Shown piece by piece: positions 20,160 to 31,432 of a stretch of DNA of 64,000 nucleotides. The DNA is from Lepidostoma basale. Lineage: Eukaryota > Arthropoda > Insecta > Trichoptera > Lepidostomatidae. The position numbers and the translations under genes were made by a program. The DNA is taken from positions 124,001-188,000 of the forward strand of contig JAHDVF020001036.1 in the NCBI GenBank assembly GCA_022606425.2, given 5' to 3'. The notes beneath the pieces were generated by a model. The model was not told the origin of the DNA. It searched no databases and saw only the letters and a program-made list of their open reading frames with translations. The stretch's first letter is position 1. Each line of letters opens with the position of its first letter.

Positions 20160-20247
20160 TTACCCCGACGAAGCTCCGGCGGGAGCGAAACCGGTTGGTG
20201 TTAATAAAAAATAAAATGATTCATATACAAATTTTGACAAGCGTATT

Positions 20248-20602
20248 ATAATTCAATGCTTTATACGAATGTTTACTTTCCGTAGAGTTTTCACTTTTCA
20301 CTTTTGAAAAAGTGTTCTCTTGCTAACCGTTATTGATTACCGGTTATATTGAAATAAATATTAAGTACACAAGAATGACGTCACAATTGTTCGATAGAAC
20401 TCGAAGCGAAGACACAAACGCGGATTGCGAGTCGATAAGAAATGTTTTATGACGGTATTAATAGCGAGCCCGCGGTGGATGCTCAATTCAGTTATATAAC
20501 AGGTTAGGTTAGGTTAGGTTGCGAAACGTCTCAATGCCAATGGTCTCTTTAGATAAGTTATGTTATTTAACGTAAACTGTGTATTTTGTACATGTTTTTA
20601 AA
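20248..20602. other. Single-copy stretch with a short TTAGG tract
   Basis: No gene recognised. At 20501-20521 it contains four TTAGG units, the canonical insect telomere repeat, here interstitial. Confidence 0.5.
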
Positions 20603-20712
20603 TTTTAAATATTACGGTATTTTTCGGACAATAAGAGGTACTTTTTTACTCCAATTAAACCAAAAATTAATTTGGGTCTTATAGTCTGATGCGTCTTATA
20701 GTTTAAAATCTT
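20603..20712. mobile_element. MITE with ACGGTATTTTTCGGAC ends
   Basis: Left ACGGTATTTTTCGGACAATA; interior GGGTCTTATAGTCTGATGCG. Resembles the common animal MITE type with ATAAGACGCAC-like repeats. A further fragment (GCGTCTTATGGTCC) lies near 21060, so the element may have been split by Hh3. Confidence 0.5.
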
Positions 20713-20800
20713 ATCTTTGGTCTGGTGTAGAATTCACCTGATAATAAAATAGCTTAGATCAGCAACCTATCACATATCAATATAATCAATATAATAGTAT
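20713..20800 (+). mobile_element. SINE-T body fragment
   Basis: GGTCTGGTGTAGAATTCAC, then AATAAAATAGCTTAGATCAG and ACCTATCACA match the SINE-T body. Head absent. Confidence 0.6.
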
Positions 20801-20869
20801 AGTAAAGTACAGTAATTAGGTTCAAACGGCCTGTTGCATATAAATAAAGTAAAAAATAAAAATAAATAG

Positions 20870-21005
20870 GTAAGACGGTGTTTTTTAACTGCTTCCACTT
20901 TTATCTTTATTTCTACAGCGACCAGTTTCGCCAGGCTCGCTGACATCGACAGACTGACGAAATTAAGATAAAAATGGAAGCCGATAAAACATCGTTTTAT
21001 TTAAT
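20870..21005 (-). mobile_element. Hh3 element
   Basis: Antisense ribozyme-like unit at 20920-20952 (CTGTCGA, stem, GAAAC, TGGTC), then directly the inverse arm AAGATAAAAATGGAAGC..ACATCGTTTTATTTAATT. The right core is deleted. Confidence 0.65.
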
Positions 21006-21079
21006 TCAATCATTTGATTATCTCAATAAATATGTTTCTACTAAAAATTGAAATTTTGAAATGCGTCTTATGGTCCAAC

Positions 21080-21430
21080 AAACTTACCATCACGCCGTTA
21101 CCCGCCGGGGTAGGCAGATGGAATGCACTACTGCACAGCTTTATCTAGACATACCTCTCGTGCATTCTCTATATTCATATATCGTAACACGTGCGTACGT
21201 ATATTTTATCGACTTCTAATGTGGACGCTTTTTACTAATTGATTAATTTTGTCATGCCAGGTTTTGGCCGCCTTCGGATTGTTTTTTTCCATTCACACTG
21301 CTTATTTACAACTTTTAATTAATTCCTCTTGTAGTGATCCTTTCATAATTTTGTTTATAATACTTTCTCCCGTTTTATATTTCTTCAGTATCCCAGTTTT
21401 TGAAATTCTGTCGTACATCGTTTTATATTT
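21080..21430 (-). pseudogene. LINE-A fragment
   Basis: Runs from CATCACGCCGTTACCCGCC (3' end) to RISN/YDR-like codons near 21415. Many frame disruptions; an old copy. Confidence 0.7.
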
Positions 21431-21439
21431 ATATTTTAA

Positions 21440-21695
21440 ATAGTTTTGGCCGAAACACAATGATATCTTAACATTATAAACTGTTAAATTAAAAAAAAAA
21501 CTTTGTTTTGTGTATCACAATAGTATTTTATCGTACGGGACAGCTGTTTCATCAAATTACGTTGACATCATCAGGTGTTCCAATCATTGTAACACCTGAA
21601 GATGTAAACATAAGTTGACGAAACAGCTGTCACGTAATTTAAAATACAATTTTGATACACAAAACAAAGTTTTTAATTGAACAGTTTATAATATT
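21440..21695. mobile_element. Hh4 foldback with two hammerheads
   Basis: Outer ends AACTGTTAAATT and its inverse near 21680. Opposed cores at 21539-21574 (minus) and 21596-21631 (plus). AAAACTTTGTTTTGTGTATC precedes the cores, as in the 25.3-kb copy. Confidence 0.8.
21539..21574 (-). ncRNA. Hammerhead ribozyme motif, Hh4
   Basis: On minus: CTGATGA, stem II GTCAA pairing with TTGAT (one G:U), GAAAC, AGCTGTC. Core intact; CAGCTG palindrome as stem III. Confidence 0.65.
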
Positions 21696-21703
21696 TATAT
21701 TTT

Positions 21704-22007
21704 GTTAAATCGCTCTTTACATCATTACAGACCAAATTCCTTCTTCAAAATAATGAGCTATTTTCTGCTCATATTGAAGATTGTAAAATAAATTCTAGTA
21801 TCATTAATAAAATAAACATTATTATTATTTTGTTGAATCGCTTTTTACATCATTACAGCACGAGCTAAATCGATGTAAAGGATAAAGCTATCATATTGAT
21901 TCTCGTGACATGTGATAGGTAGCTAACCTACCGCCATTTAATTGTCACGGAGTCGAACCCGAGACTTTAAAGGTGGCAGTCAACTACTCGGCCACGAAGG
22001 TCGCCGT
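21704..22007 (-). mobile_element. SINE-T copy with internal deletion, plus a second 3' fragment
   Basis: 21704-21735 repeats the SINE-T end (AATCGCTCTTTACATCATTA). 21815-22007 is a copy with an (ATT)n tail, the TTGATTCTCGTGACATGTGA body and a tRNA-like head ending GGCCACGAAGGTCG. The GTGTGACAATCACAC segment is deleted. Confidence 0.75.
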
Positions 22008-22590
22008 ATGTCAGAGGGATCTATTTCAAATACTATTAGATCTATTGCATATTATTATTTAATATTATTTTAAATGCAAAATAAAAATGCCCAAACACCG
22101 GTTGTCATGGTGAATATCAATGCCACAAACTATTCAAACCTCACATGAATCCTTGTGATTGTGTGACAATTTTGAAATAAACAATTAAACAATATCGAAA
22201 ATTGATGCCTCACCCTTTGCTTATAAAATATTAACATATATGCGATTTCGGAAAGGTAGCAACACACTAATTATGTTTTTAGTTTATGTCGGAGTAATTT
22301 ACATATAATTATAATGAAATTTGTCGGCTGTGAACCTTTAGAGACCCCCTCGCGGAGGGTATTTTGGCCGACCCTCGGTTATCGCGCTCATAACCCGTGG
22401 CTTCTTGCCAACCTGGAGGAGGGATGATAACCACGCGGGAAAACTTAATTTATTTTAAAATTATTGAGAATAGCTCAAATCTTTTTTACAACACGATTTT
22501 AATATCTACTAGCTGAAAAGGTGCTAAGTGCTTTAAACACAAAAAAGAAAATGATAAAAAATAAATAAAACATGGTCACGTGCATTATAT
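22008..22590. other. No recognised gene; one GC-rich island
   Basis: 22320-22440 is GC-rich (GACCCCCTCGCGGAGGGT, GCCGACCCTCGGTTATCGCG) in otherwise AT-rich DNA and single-copy here. Its nature is unknown. Confidence 0.4.
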
Positions 22591-22640
22591 AACATGGGTG
22601 ACATTTTTAGGGTGATGTTTGAACTTTGTAATTAACACAC

Positions 22641-22744
22641 TTATTGTCATTTTTCGTTTAAAACCAATTGGGTTCAAAAACTCATTTATAATATTGTTGA
22701 TACCAGGGCATATTTGTAGACCTTCCCTCAACTATCATCTTTTA
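22641..22744 (+). repeat. 104-bp direct repeat, left copy
   Basis: TTATTGTCATTTTTCGT to CATCTTTTA. The same sequence with minor differences is at 23002-23104, so a MITE lies exactly between the copies. A diverged relative is at 37045-37135 (CCAATTGGGATCAAAAAC). Confidence 0.75.
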
Positions 22745-23001
22745 AAGGCGGACCACACTGTTTTAAACAAGCTCTCCACATCGGTCTCCACCGGCGTTTT
22801 AAAACTGTGTAGACACTTGTTTGAAACCATAATTCGTTTGACCTCCAACAAACTTTGTGGACGGACGCGCGTTTAAACACGCATTCCACGTGTGGAGAGC
22901 TTGTTTACAACAGTGTGGACGCTACACCAACCGTGGGCTCCACAGCTCTCCACCAAGGTCACCCCTGTAGAGAGTTTGTTTCAAACAGTGTGGCCCGCTT
23001 T
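22745..23001. mobile_element. MITE, Harbinger-like, second copy
   Basis: Ends GGCGGACCACACTGTTTTA and AAACAGTGTGGCCCGC; immediate flanks are TTA. About 90% alike, by eye, to the inverted copy at 19896-20159. Confidence 0.65.
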
Positions 23002-23104
23002 TTATTGTCATTTTTCGTTAAAAACCAATTGGGTTCAAAAAACCTTTTTAATATTGTTGATACCAGGGCATATTTGTAGACATTCCCTCAATTATCAACT
23101 TTTA
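23002..23104 (+). repeat. 104-bp direct repeat, right copy
   Basis: Partner of 22641-22744. Both copies start TTATTGTC and end CTTTTA. Confidence 0.75.
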
Positions 23105-23215
23105 TCTACATTTCTGTTATCAATCTAACATTACTATTTAATATCTTTTTAAACCATTTTATAAAATTGTTTAACTATGTACATTTCTTAATTAAAATAA
23201 AATAATAAATAACAT

Positions 23216-23886
23216 GGAGAAAGATATCGAAAGAAGGGTTGGAGCTGGAAACAAAATAAATGGTGCACTCAAAGTCATTACCGCAAATAGAACTTTATCG
23301 ACTGAAGCGAAGATGGCAGTGCACAATGGAGTTCTAGTGCCGACCGTTATAATAAATAATAATAATAATATGCATACGTTTAAGGCGCCGTTTTTGTGAT
23401 GTAATCACCTTAAGGGGATGTGTGAAAGTGAAGCTTGGAGTTAACAGAATTCGGATCAAAGTAGAATACATACTGTAGAAATGAGGTCACTTAGAATAAT
23501 GTACGGAAAAACAATGTATGATAGAATATCTAATTATGAAGAAAGAAAATAATGTAAGGCGGATGAATGCGTAATAAATAAAATTACGAAAGGGTCACTA
23601 ATAGTTTGGACGTATGGAACGAATGAATGAGGTAAGAATGGTAAAAAAGATACAAGTAATATGAATGAAAAAAGAAGTCGAGGAAGGCCAAGGAAGACAT
23701 GTCATAGCCAATTTAATCAATTACTCAATGTCGGCTAAGTTCAAAGTAGGAACAATCGTCGAGCGTGCATGTCACGATGTGTAAATGTAGAAGAGGTGCG
23801 AGAGCTATGTCAGGATAGAGTAATGTGGCGATCCACCCACTCTACCTTCCCTTCCGGGGAAACGGCGTAATGAATAGTTAGTTAGT
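23216..23886 (+). pseudogene. LINE-A fragment with a small insertion
   Basis: Starts DIERRVGAGNKINGALKVIT and MAVHNGVLVPTV. About 85 bp of foreign sequence with (AAT)n sits near 23350-23430. It resumes at EAW-like codons and continues to GGGGAAACGGCGTAATGAATAG(TTAG). Multiple frame breaks. Confidence 0.75.
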
Positions 23887-24629
23887 TGGCTAATGAATAA
23901 TATCCGTAAAAACATTTATTTTATATAGTTCTTATGGCCGTTATTTCATTCTCTTCCTTGTTATCTGTATGAATAGTGGCAAGAAAATATGTGTTAAGTT
24001 TTTTGCTTTGCGGATAAACTTTTGATTTCTTATAATTACACCATTTGCAATGTGAGCGGTGAAGGTATTCAATAAATTAAAGGAAAAAGTGGGTGATGGC
24101 CAGGGTTAAAAAAACATTAAACGTAAAAGAGAACTAGAAAGGGCATAAATGATAAACTGTTAAAGTGTTCACGTTTTAGGCTTGGTGAAAAATTGCTTAT
24201 CTATTGGACGTGGGTATCCAAATACCTCCACAGCTTAAATGATTAAAATAATCAAAATTATTTTAAAGAAAATTCTTAAAGCCTTTAACATAAATCTTTT
24301 CGTTATATTTTTTCATTATATTTAATTTAATTTTATTGTCTTTGTGTAGTCTGCCTCACCTGTAATTTTGGAGGGGGCGTGTTCTGATCACGAAGCTACC
24401 AACCGAAGAGATCAATAACTCACCCCCTGTGCGCTTGCGTAATTCGTCATACTAGAAACAAGTGTTGCCAGTCATGAAACATATTTTCCCGAGAAAATTT
24501 CACTTACAATTAAAACCACACAATTATGATTTACGGAATTTTATAATGTAAATTAAAGAAAGGCTTTAAATAATGTTATACACATTTCCTGACATATTTC
24601 TCTCGAATTTCCACATTGATTTTAATAAA
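23887..24629. other. No recognised gene
   Basis: AT-rich with a slightly GC-richer patch at 24350-24450 (GGAGGGGGCGTGTTCTGATC). No coding frame, no repeat match. Confidence 0.4.
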
Positions 24630-24745
24630 ATCTCTTGATGGGAACTGCATTTTAAATAGTAATTAAACAAAACGATGTTATTTTAACTACATCTAGTTCG
24701 TACTACATAAAACATCGTTTTATTTAATTATTATTCATGCACCGT
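24630..24745. mobile_element. Hh3 palindrome lacking the core
   Basis: TTAAACAAAACGATG meets its inverse ACATCGTTTTATTTAATT across a short centre. Outer sequence TCTCTTGATGGGAACTGC matches Hh3 flanks elsewhere. Confidence 0.55.
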
Positions 24746-25335
24746 GTCATGCAAACATGTCGCAGTCAAGAAGTCTTCAATTTTATATTTTACAATGTAA
24801 TTGAAAGAAAAGTTTTCAAAATACGTATTATACTATAATGTTTTAATTTTCGAATCAAAACATTTTGTTTTCGAAACATTCGTTTGTTTTTCTCATTCGT
24901 GTATTGTTTTACATACGCACCTTAGTTCGGAAAACAGAACTTGAGCAATATCATGTCAAGGTGACGATACTCTCCCACGCGCAAATCACACGATTACTAT
25001 TGTGGTACTATCTATTCAAATAGTTCAATACATCTCTTTCCCATAAATAAAACACCATAAACTTTTTGAAACAGATAATAAACATGTCATTTCATAAGAT
25101 TGCTCAAGAAAAAGTACGTAAAAAAGTAAATGCATGATTTTAAATACGTTTACACTGTGGAATCCTATAATGACGAATTTGTAATGAATAAAAACACACT
25201 TTTTTAACTTTTGAAATGTGGGAAAAACAGTGTATTAATTCATAAAAAAATTCGTCAAAATTTATTTTATAAACAATATAGTACGTAGGTACTGCCTCTA
25301 TATTACTATTCAGTGAAGGCAAAACTTTGCAATGT
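24746..25335. other. No recognised gene
   Basis: AT-rich. 25140-25330 partly resembles an outer Hh-type arm (GTGTTTTTATTCATT in reverse) but not enough to assign. Confidence 0.35.
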
Positions 25336-25610
25336 GAATTTATCTAAACTGTTAAATTAAATAAGTTTGTTTTATGCATCACATTTGTATTTTATTGTAC
25401 GCGAAAGCTGTTTCGTCAACCTATGTTGACATCATCAGGTGTTACAATAATATTATTGTAACACCTGATGATATTAACATAGGTTGACGAAACAGCTGTC
25501 GCGTAAAATAAAATACAATTGTGATACATAAAACAAAGTTATTTAATTTAACAGTTTAAAATGTTAAGGTATCATAGTGTATCGGCCAAAACAATGAACC
25601 ATTGAATTTA
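25336..25610. mobile_element. Hh4 foldback, best copy
   Basis: AACTGTTAAATTAAATAAG at the left, ATTTAATTTAACAGTTT at the right, arms of about 100 bp, centre ACAATAATATTATTGT. Cores at 25403-25438 (minus; cleavage triplet TTC) and 25465-25500 (plus; GTC). Confidence 0.85.
25465..25500 (+). ncRNA. Hammerhead ribozyme motif, Hh4, intact core
   Basis: CTGATGA at 25465-25471, stem II pairing TTAAC with GTTGA, GAAAC, AGCTGTC ending at 25500. ACAC before and GCGT after the cleavage triplet pair at three of four positions. Confidence 0.7.
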
Positions 25611-25844
25611 TCTGTAATTATTTGAGAACTATTTAATTTCTAGTCTTGTTATTTAAAACATTGCAATTGAAAAACAAACCTCTTTATGTTCCACTTTAAT
25701 TTATTAAATATTCTTATAGAAGAAAAATATTAACCATATATTTCGGAGATAACCTCTAAAATAAGATAAACAATGGAATTCCACTGTGATAATGCCTTAA
25801 CTTTCAATAAAATTTTGTTATTATATCACTTTTAAATTTTTTTC

Positions 25845-26295
25845 TTCGCCCGTTGTCATTTCAGGTCACATTGACATTGATTATTACTCGAGAGTAGGCA
25901 TCCCTGTCTCTAGCTGCTCTAAATGAGTCCTCAACATTTTTAAAGCCAGTCCAGTTTCTTAAGTTGTGGAGCCAGGAGATTTGCCTACGGTCAATATTTC
26001 GTCGATTCCTATTTTACCTTTCACGACCAGGTGCAGCAATCTACGTTTTCTCCCCCAAGAACGTGATTCAAACATAACACCTTACGTGCTTAAAAATTGG
26101 TCAAATAATCTATATCAGCTCTAGTTCTCTTGAGAAAATACATATTGGCTGACCATATTGGTCCAAGGAATGCGCAATATTTTGAGAGGTAGTCACATTT
26201 CAAACGGCTCGGGCCTATAATGATACAAACTTTTTAGATCCATGATTCAACATTATATAAAAGTATAGATCAGACGTAGCATTTGATCATTCTTT
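25845..26295 (-). pseudogene. LINE-G C-terminal fragment
   Basis: Minus strand ends RRQISWLHNLRNWTGF, ..FRAARDRDAYSRVIINV and a stop, as in the LINE-G copies at 43.6 and 62.1 kb. Upstream, frame-broken codons for the connection region continue to about 26295. Confidence 0.7.
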
Positions 26296-26311
26296 GTTGA
26301 AGCTTTTAATT

Positions 26312-26620
26312 AATAAAATCAATTCAAATCAGTTTGTTAACTCAAAAGACATTACAAACAGCAAAATGTTTAAAGCATCTATTGAGTACAGGTAAAATAT
26401 TATAAAAATACAACATAATACCACGAACGCATTAAAGATGGTTCGACATTAGGAAGACAAGATACTCTCTAAAGTCAAGAGTATTTGTCTCCTGAACTTA
26501 CCTTCACTAATATGAAAGACGTCGATCTCCGAGGAGACCACATTCTGCAGACTAATTGCTCTTCCCACCGGTGTCACCAGAGGCAGATTGGTTCTGGTGG
26601 CCGGTAGGTAAAACATTTAT
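26312..26620 (-). pseudogene. LINE-J C-terminus and 3' UTR
   Basis: Minus strand: FYLPATRTNLPLVTP, GRAISLQNVVSSEIDVF and a stop, then the 3' UTR and an imperfect (TTGAT)n tail at 26312. Jockey-like C-terminal pattern (RTN.PL.R...N). Confidence 0.75.
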
Positions 26621-26624
26621 CATC

Positions 26625-27284
26625 TTATAAAAGGCTGCACGAGATATTTCTATTCTGCACTTGCTTTCAGTTTACAGGTCGAAGTTTTCCGTTAGAACAT
26701 TTTTAAGCTATTCATATAGTCTTGTAAATTTTTAGTTAAATTTATATTTGATTTGAATAATATTTTCCAGAGTGACACATTTTTTTATCATCTTAACATT
26801 CATAAAAATATCCCCAAATTGAGGGTATTTTTTCTCACCTTGGCAACCCTATCAAATTCATTAGCAAACAGGGGTTGTGCAGACGAGGGCTTTTTCCTGC
26901 TCAGTCTGTTGGCGGCGCTCTGCAGAGAAGGACGTCTCCCTTGAGCTCCGGGGCAGGCAGTGAGTAACCCAGTCAGCAGACCAGCACGCTTCTATCACGT
27001 TTGAGTTGTATATACAAGCACCATGACACTATTATCTAAAAAAAAAGAAAATTCTTAGAAAGCCAACTGTTATTCGGTTTCTCATTAACAACTTAAAACT
27101 AAAATTGTCCAATTACGTTAGAAAAAAAAAGTTTTTTGAAAATTATAAAAAAAATGAAAATTTGATAATTTACACTATCGTATTGGTCTATTTTTAAATT
27201 CCTTGGAATCAATTGTTAATAGAAATAAGTACAAAAAAGAATACATGTTTATTATTTCATGAACAATGATGTAAAACTTTACAT
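26625..27284. other. No recognised gene
   Basis: 26870-26960 is GC-richer (GTTGGCGGCGCTCTGCAGAG) and open for about 60 codons, but the predicted peptide resembles nothing I know. Confidence 0.4.
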
Positions 27285-27500
27285 TTATTAATGAAAAAGC
27301 CCGTTTTCAAGAGGTTTTATCATATTTGATGGGAGTGACATGTTTCGCCTTGATAGGGCATTATCAAAATTTTGATTATGATCTAGCAACACGAAACATA
27401 TTAATAGGACATCATTAAATGATATTTAATAATGTCATTGCAAAGTAAAACATATATTTTATTAAAAATAAGCTTTTTGAAAACAATAGTTTTTATCAGC
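27285..27500. mobile_element. Hh1 foldback, worn
   Basis: Minus core at 27337-27367 (TTGATAA..GAAACATGTC intact). Right arm strongly mutated (ACGAAACATATT). Confidence 0.6.
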
Positions 27501-27789
27501 AATGAATATATTATATATTACACATTTTTTATATATTTTTATTTTCTATTTCTTTTCATAAATAACATCACCTTGAACTTTTAACTAAACATAGAATACC
27601 AGAAGTAATTTGATAGATCAAATATACAAAATAAATGTTTAAACATTCATGAAAACATAGTGATGAGTATTTAAAAAAATATTAATTTTGAATTACAGCT
27701 TGTTCCAAAAATACATTTTAATTCATTAGTATACATATTTTAAAATTTTAATAAATATTTATCAAGAGAATCGTCTCAAATATTTTATG

Positions 27790-27905
27790 GGATAATATTC
27801 TTGATAATGCTTTAGCAAGGCGAAATATGTCATCAAGCCCATAAAAGATATTAAAACTTTTCGAAAACAGATGTTTTAGTTTTATATCATTGTTCAAGAA
27901 ACAAT
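27790..27905 (+). mobile_element. Hh1 right half
   Basis: Core 27801-27831 with TTGATAA, GAAAT and ATGTC, followed by the Hh1 arm and ATCATTGTTCAAGAAAC. Confidence 0.6.
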
Positions 27906-28359
27906 AACTCCAATTAGAATTTTTAAAATTTAAATAAGATTTTGATCTACATTTGTTTTTACAGAAGAACCGATAACGTAAGAATGTTTTGATATGTTAA
28001 AGTCATTTTGTTAAATCGTGATAAAAATGTTAATATAAATATATTTAAATGTGGAGAACGTATTTTAAGTAAAGTAAAACTGTAAAGTTTTATATACAGA
28101 TCTTTGATTTCACAAGTCATGTATATATGAATACAAGTCTGAATATGTTTTGTATCAAGGTAAGGAAACAATGTAAATAAACCATTTTAATTGTTATAGT
28201 GTGTTTTATTGTTAATTTTATTATTAATTTGTTATACTTAAATAATTTAAAAAAATATAACTTAACGCGTCAAAGCCATGTCAAATGGCATCTCGAGAAA
28301 TATAAGTAGTAGTTGTAGATGAAAGACCAATTTCTAACATATAAACTATAATATAAGAT
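27906..28359. other. No recognised gene
   Basis: AT-rich; nothing recognised on either strand. Confidence 0.4.
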
Positions 28360-28570
28360 ATAAATATGATTTTTTAATAACTACTTCCACATTTTTTCTT
28401 TATTTCAACAGCGACCGGTTTTGCCAGGCTAGCTGCCATCGATAGACTGGTCTGTCTGTCGTCAGTCCCAGTCTGTTGATGGCAGCTACTCCGGCGAAAC
28501 TGGTCGCTGTCGATATAAAATAAAAAGTGTAAGTACAGTCGTTATTAAAAAAAAACAGTTTTATTATGAT
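28360..28570. mobile_element. Hh3 foldback with two cores
   Basis: Minus unit 28413-28445 (CTATCGA) and plus unit 28473-28505 (CTGTTGA, GAAAC, TGGTC), with GTCAGTCCC between them. Outer arms AAGTGTAAG / CTACTTCCACA. Confidence 0.65.
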
Positions 28571-28779
28571 AATCGAGTGATTTTACTGAAATTTCTAGAC
28601 GGAAGTTAATTTTTTTTAAATAATTACATAAAACGATGATTTTCAATTGCTTCCAGGTTAGCAGTAATCAATTTAAGTTTCATTCTGCTTAAAATTTAAT
28701 TCTAATAAATAACTTTATTATCAATGTTTAAATTCAGTTATTTTACATAATTATTTTTATATTCTTCTAGTATATAATC

Positions 28780-28945
28780 ATATTTACCACCCCCGATCTG
28801 TACGTATATGTATATAAAGGGAGTCCGTTAATTACTCGTACATTGTCAACTGTATGTTGATGCCAGCGAGCCCGGCGAAACCCGTCGCTGTCGAAATAAA
28901 GACAAAAGTGGAAGCAGCTAAAACCCATATTTAATTTAATTATTA
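28780..28945 (+). mobile_element. Hh3 monomer
   Basis: GATCTGTACGTATATGTATA, the unit at 28854-28886 (TGTTGA, stem GCCAG/CCGGC, GAAAC, CCGTC), then GACAAAAGTGGAAGCAGC and ATTTAATTTAATTATTAT. Same orientation and limits as the monomer at 15.1 kb plus about 75 bp more at the 5' side. Confidence 0.65.
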
Positions 28946-29025
28946 TCGTTTTATTTTTTAATTACTGTTTGAAATTAACTTCCATCAAGGGATTTTAGTA
29001 AAATCATAAGATTTTCTTTTTGAAA

Positions 29026-29587
29026 TATATTTGTTTTTATTTTATTGTATATAATCAGTAAAAAAACATAATTACATTCGTAATTACACGAATTAAAATA
29101 TATTTTCAGAGTAAGTTTCGTCTGGTAAGGCCAAAACAGAGTTGATGAAGTATTAACAAGATATTAACATACTACATATGAAAAAGTGTTTTGGTATTAA
29201 TAATCGATAGATAGAACTTCCAATGACGTGTACGTTTAAACATTTCACCGTATACGGTAGCTCGGTAAGAGATATTATCTCAATAGGCATGCAAAGTCAT
29301 TACGGAAAAAAATGTCGAGGTTGTATAGCCAACATTGTTTGTCAATAGACCTTATTTATTTTAAATTCATTATGATTAATGTAACACACTGAATAAATAA
29401 TTTGTCCTAGAATGCAAATAGCAGGTGTGGTAAAAAAGAGATTAATGGTATATCAAACGGAGAACTTTTATTTCTAGATAACTAGTAATTAAAAGAACAT
29501 GCTACAAACCAAAGATCCCTAAACTTATTTAACTGGAAAAATATGTCAAATACCCGCCCGGAAATTATCATTTTTTTCAATTTAAGT
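29026..29587. other. No recognised gene
   Basis: AT-rich. No repeat or coding signal. Confidence 0.4.
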
Positions 29588-29662
29588 AACAGCGACGTGC
29601 GTCTATCACACGATGTATGAATGAAGTGTGTCGTCTCTTCGAGCTGACGGCGTAGCGATTAG
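29588..29662 (+). pseudogene. LINE-A tail remnant
   Basis: CGACGTGCGTCTATCACACG, then GACGGCGTAGCGATTAG, a short worn LINE-A 3' end into which the LINE-D relative inserted. Confidence 0.55.
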
Positions 29663-29940
29663 TTCTTTTTCTTCTTTCTTGTTGCAGATCTATATAGTCT
29701 GTTCTGTGTGTTGCTCCTCCTGTGAGGTAGACTCCCAGCTATCCTTCCATCTTTTAGGAGGTCGAGTCCCATCTGATTATGCAATGCAATATAGGGGGGT
29801 CTGGTGGTGTCCATTCTTTGAACATGACCGTACCAGTCCCTTCTTTGCTGTCTGCTCCATCTTATAATATCCTCAACCTCACATATCTCTCTTATTCTGG
29901 TGTTTCTCACGCGATCTCTCAGTGTCTTGCATGCTATCGT
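29663..29940 (-). pseudogene. LINE-D relative, C-terminus, with 12-bp TSD
   Basis: Open on minus: CKTLRDRVRNTRIREICEV, RRDWYGHVQRMDTTR and RKKKKN* from a (GAA)n tail. CGTAGCGATTAG at 29651-29662 recurs at 29941-29952 with one mismatch. 5'-truncated after about 95 codons. Confidence 0.75.
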
Positions 29941-29961
29941 CGTAGGGATTAGCTAGTTTTA

Positions 29962-30206
29962 GTAATTAGGAACGAAAACTTCTGTTTTCTACAAGTTTTA
30001 TTATATTTTATGGGATATTCATGTTTCACTTTTTAAATGCATTTATCAAACGTAAAATTTGATCGAAAACATTTGGTAATAACTTAGACAGGTAAAATTT
30101 GTCTTTCCCATTAAACATAATAAAATTTCAATAAAAAAGACGTTTTCATTCGTATTAATTATTTAACATGAAGTTTTATACACCATTGTTCAACAAACAA
30201 TAAATA
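29962..30206. mobile_element. Hh1 foldback, old
   Basis: Both arms (GAACGAAAACTTCTGTTTTC; TTCGTATTAATTATTTAAC) with heavily mutated cores. Confidence 0.6.
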
Positions 30207-30552
30207 AATTTTACAATATTACATAAAGTTAAAAATATTACCAATTCGTGGTTTCTAGGTCTACCATAGCGTTACTAGGTCCTTCTTCTTCTCCCACAGA
30301 GCTTCTTGCCTCTTAGACTTTCCCTAATTTCCCTTCAGTAACCCAATGGGCCCTTTGCATACCTTTTGAAACACTTTGGGAACCTGTACCTAAAACAATT
30401 ATTTAAAATGATAAATGTTTTGGTAGCTTTTATGTTACGTATCTACAATAGTAAGTGTTGAAATAAATTGGGAGTTATATTATTCGGTACAAAATATTAT
30501 GTAAACTATTGCAAAGTCGTCGATGCGTGTACACATATTAGACTTAAAAGTA
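30207..30552. other. No clear feature
   Basis: 30260-30400 is C/T-rich on plus and might be the decayed end of a LINE read on minus (GAGAAGAAGAAGG); not assignable. Confidence 0.35.
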
Positions 30553-30750
30553 ATTAATATCACGAAAACGTTTGTTTTCAATAAGCTTTATTATATTTCA
30601 TGTGAATGTTCAAGAAATAAAAGACATTTGATTATTTCTTAAAATAGCGAAAAACGTCATTCTTATAAAATATAATAAAACGTTGTTTTCATTCTTATTA
30701 ATTATCTAATATTGAGTATTACATAATTAATTGTTTAAGATATAAAAACT
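30553..30750. mobile_element. Hh1 foldback, core degenerate
   Basis: Arms TATCACGAAAACGTTTGTTTTC and the inverse near 30690-30740. The centre reads GCGAAAAACGTC in place of GCGAAACATGTC. Confidence 0.6.
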
Positions 30751-30770
30751 TACGATTTAAAAAAAAATAG

Positions 30771-31432
30771 AACTAACTAAACTAACTAACCATCACGCCG
30801 TTTCCCCGAAAGGGTAGACAGAAATAATGGACTGCAACACTTTAATCGATGCTGCACTCCATCCTTCTCTTTTCGCCAACGCGAGAGACGCGGTGTGATG
30901 GGTTGCGAACCTCATCGCCACCAATAGGCATCTCCCGCGCACACTTCGATCATTCAACGTCTACATAATAAATCTAAAACAAATTATATAAAATACAATG
31001 ATATAAAATAAAATAACACATAAAAATAATTTAACACATAATGTTCTTTTAGATGGTGCACGTGTCGTCAGCTGGACGATCCGGACATTTGTGTTTATTA
31101 TTTTTTTTATTCCACTGTTTTCATTTTAACTAGGCACTTAAAACAAACCAACACCAGCAAAAACTTGAAAATTTGATTGAAGAATTTATTCAAATTGTCA
31201 TTGGAACAAATGAAAAATTAATTTTTACACCTTTCAAAATTATTTTTATGAACGAAAAAACTTGTATTATTTTAACATCAGAAGAGTGAAAACGTATTTT
31301 GTGTCACAAATAACTCTCATAAACTGCGGCAACAATCAAATTGACCAAAACAATTCACTTATACAAGAAATTTCTCCAAATTTACGGGAGCAGCGCACCA
31401 CATGAACCAAACCAAATTTTCAAAATCGAACG
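30771..31432 (-). mobile_element. NonA-1, full-length, perfect 15-bp TSD
   Basis: TTTAAAAAAAAATAG at 30756-30770 and 31433-31447 is the TSD. Read on minus the element starts GTTCGATTTTGAAAATTTGG, passes the AT-rich interior and the GC-rich block, and ends with the LINE-A-like terminus and (TTAG)n. No open frame. 662 bp; defines the full length of the family. Confidence 0.85.

Larger units (their letters stand above)
19794..20247. mobile_element. Hh6 foldback split by a Harbinger-like MITE
   Basis: Arms 19794-19895 and 20160-20247 share CGTATATGAAxCA..TTATT outer sequence and opposed ribozyme motifs (minus 19846-19877, plus 20165-20196). A 264-bp MITE sits at the centre. Confidence 0.7.

Noticed and set aside
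20501..20521. True telomere end
   Set aside because: Only four TTAGG units inside ordinary repeat-rich DNA on both sides.
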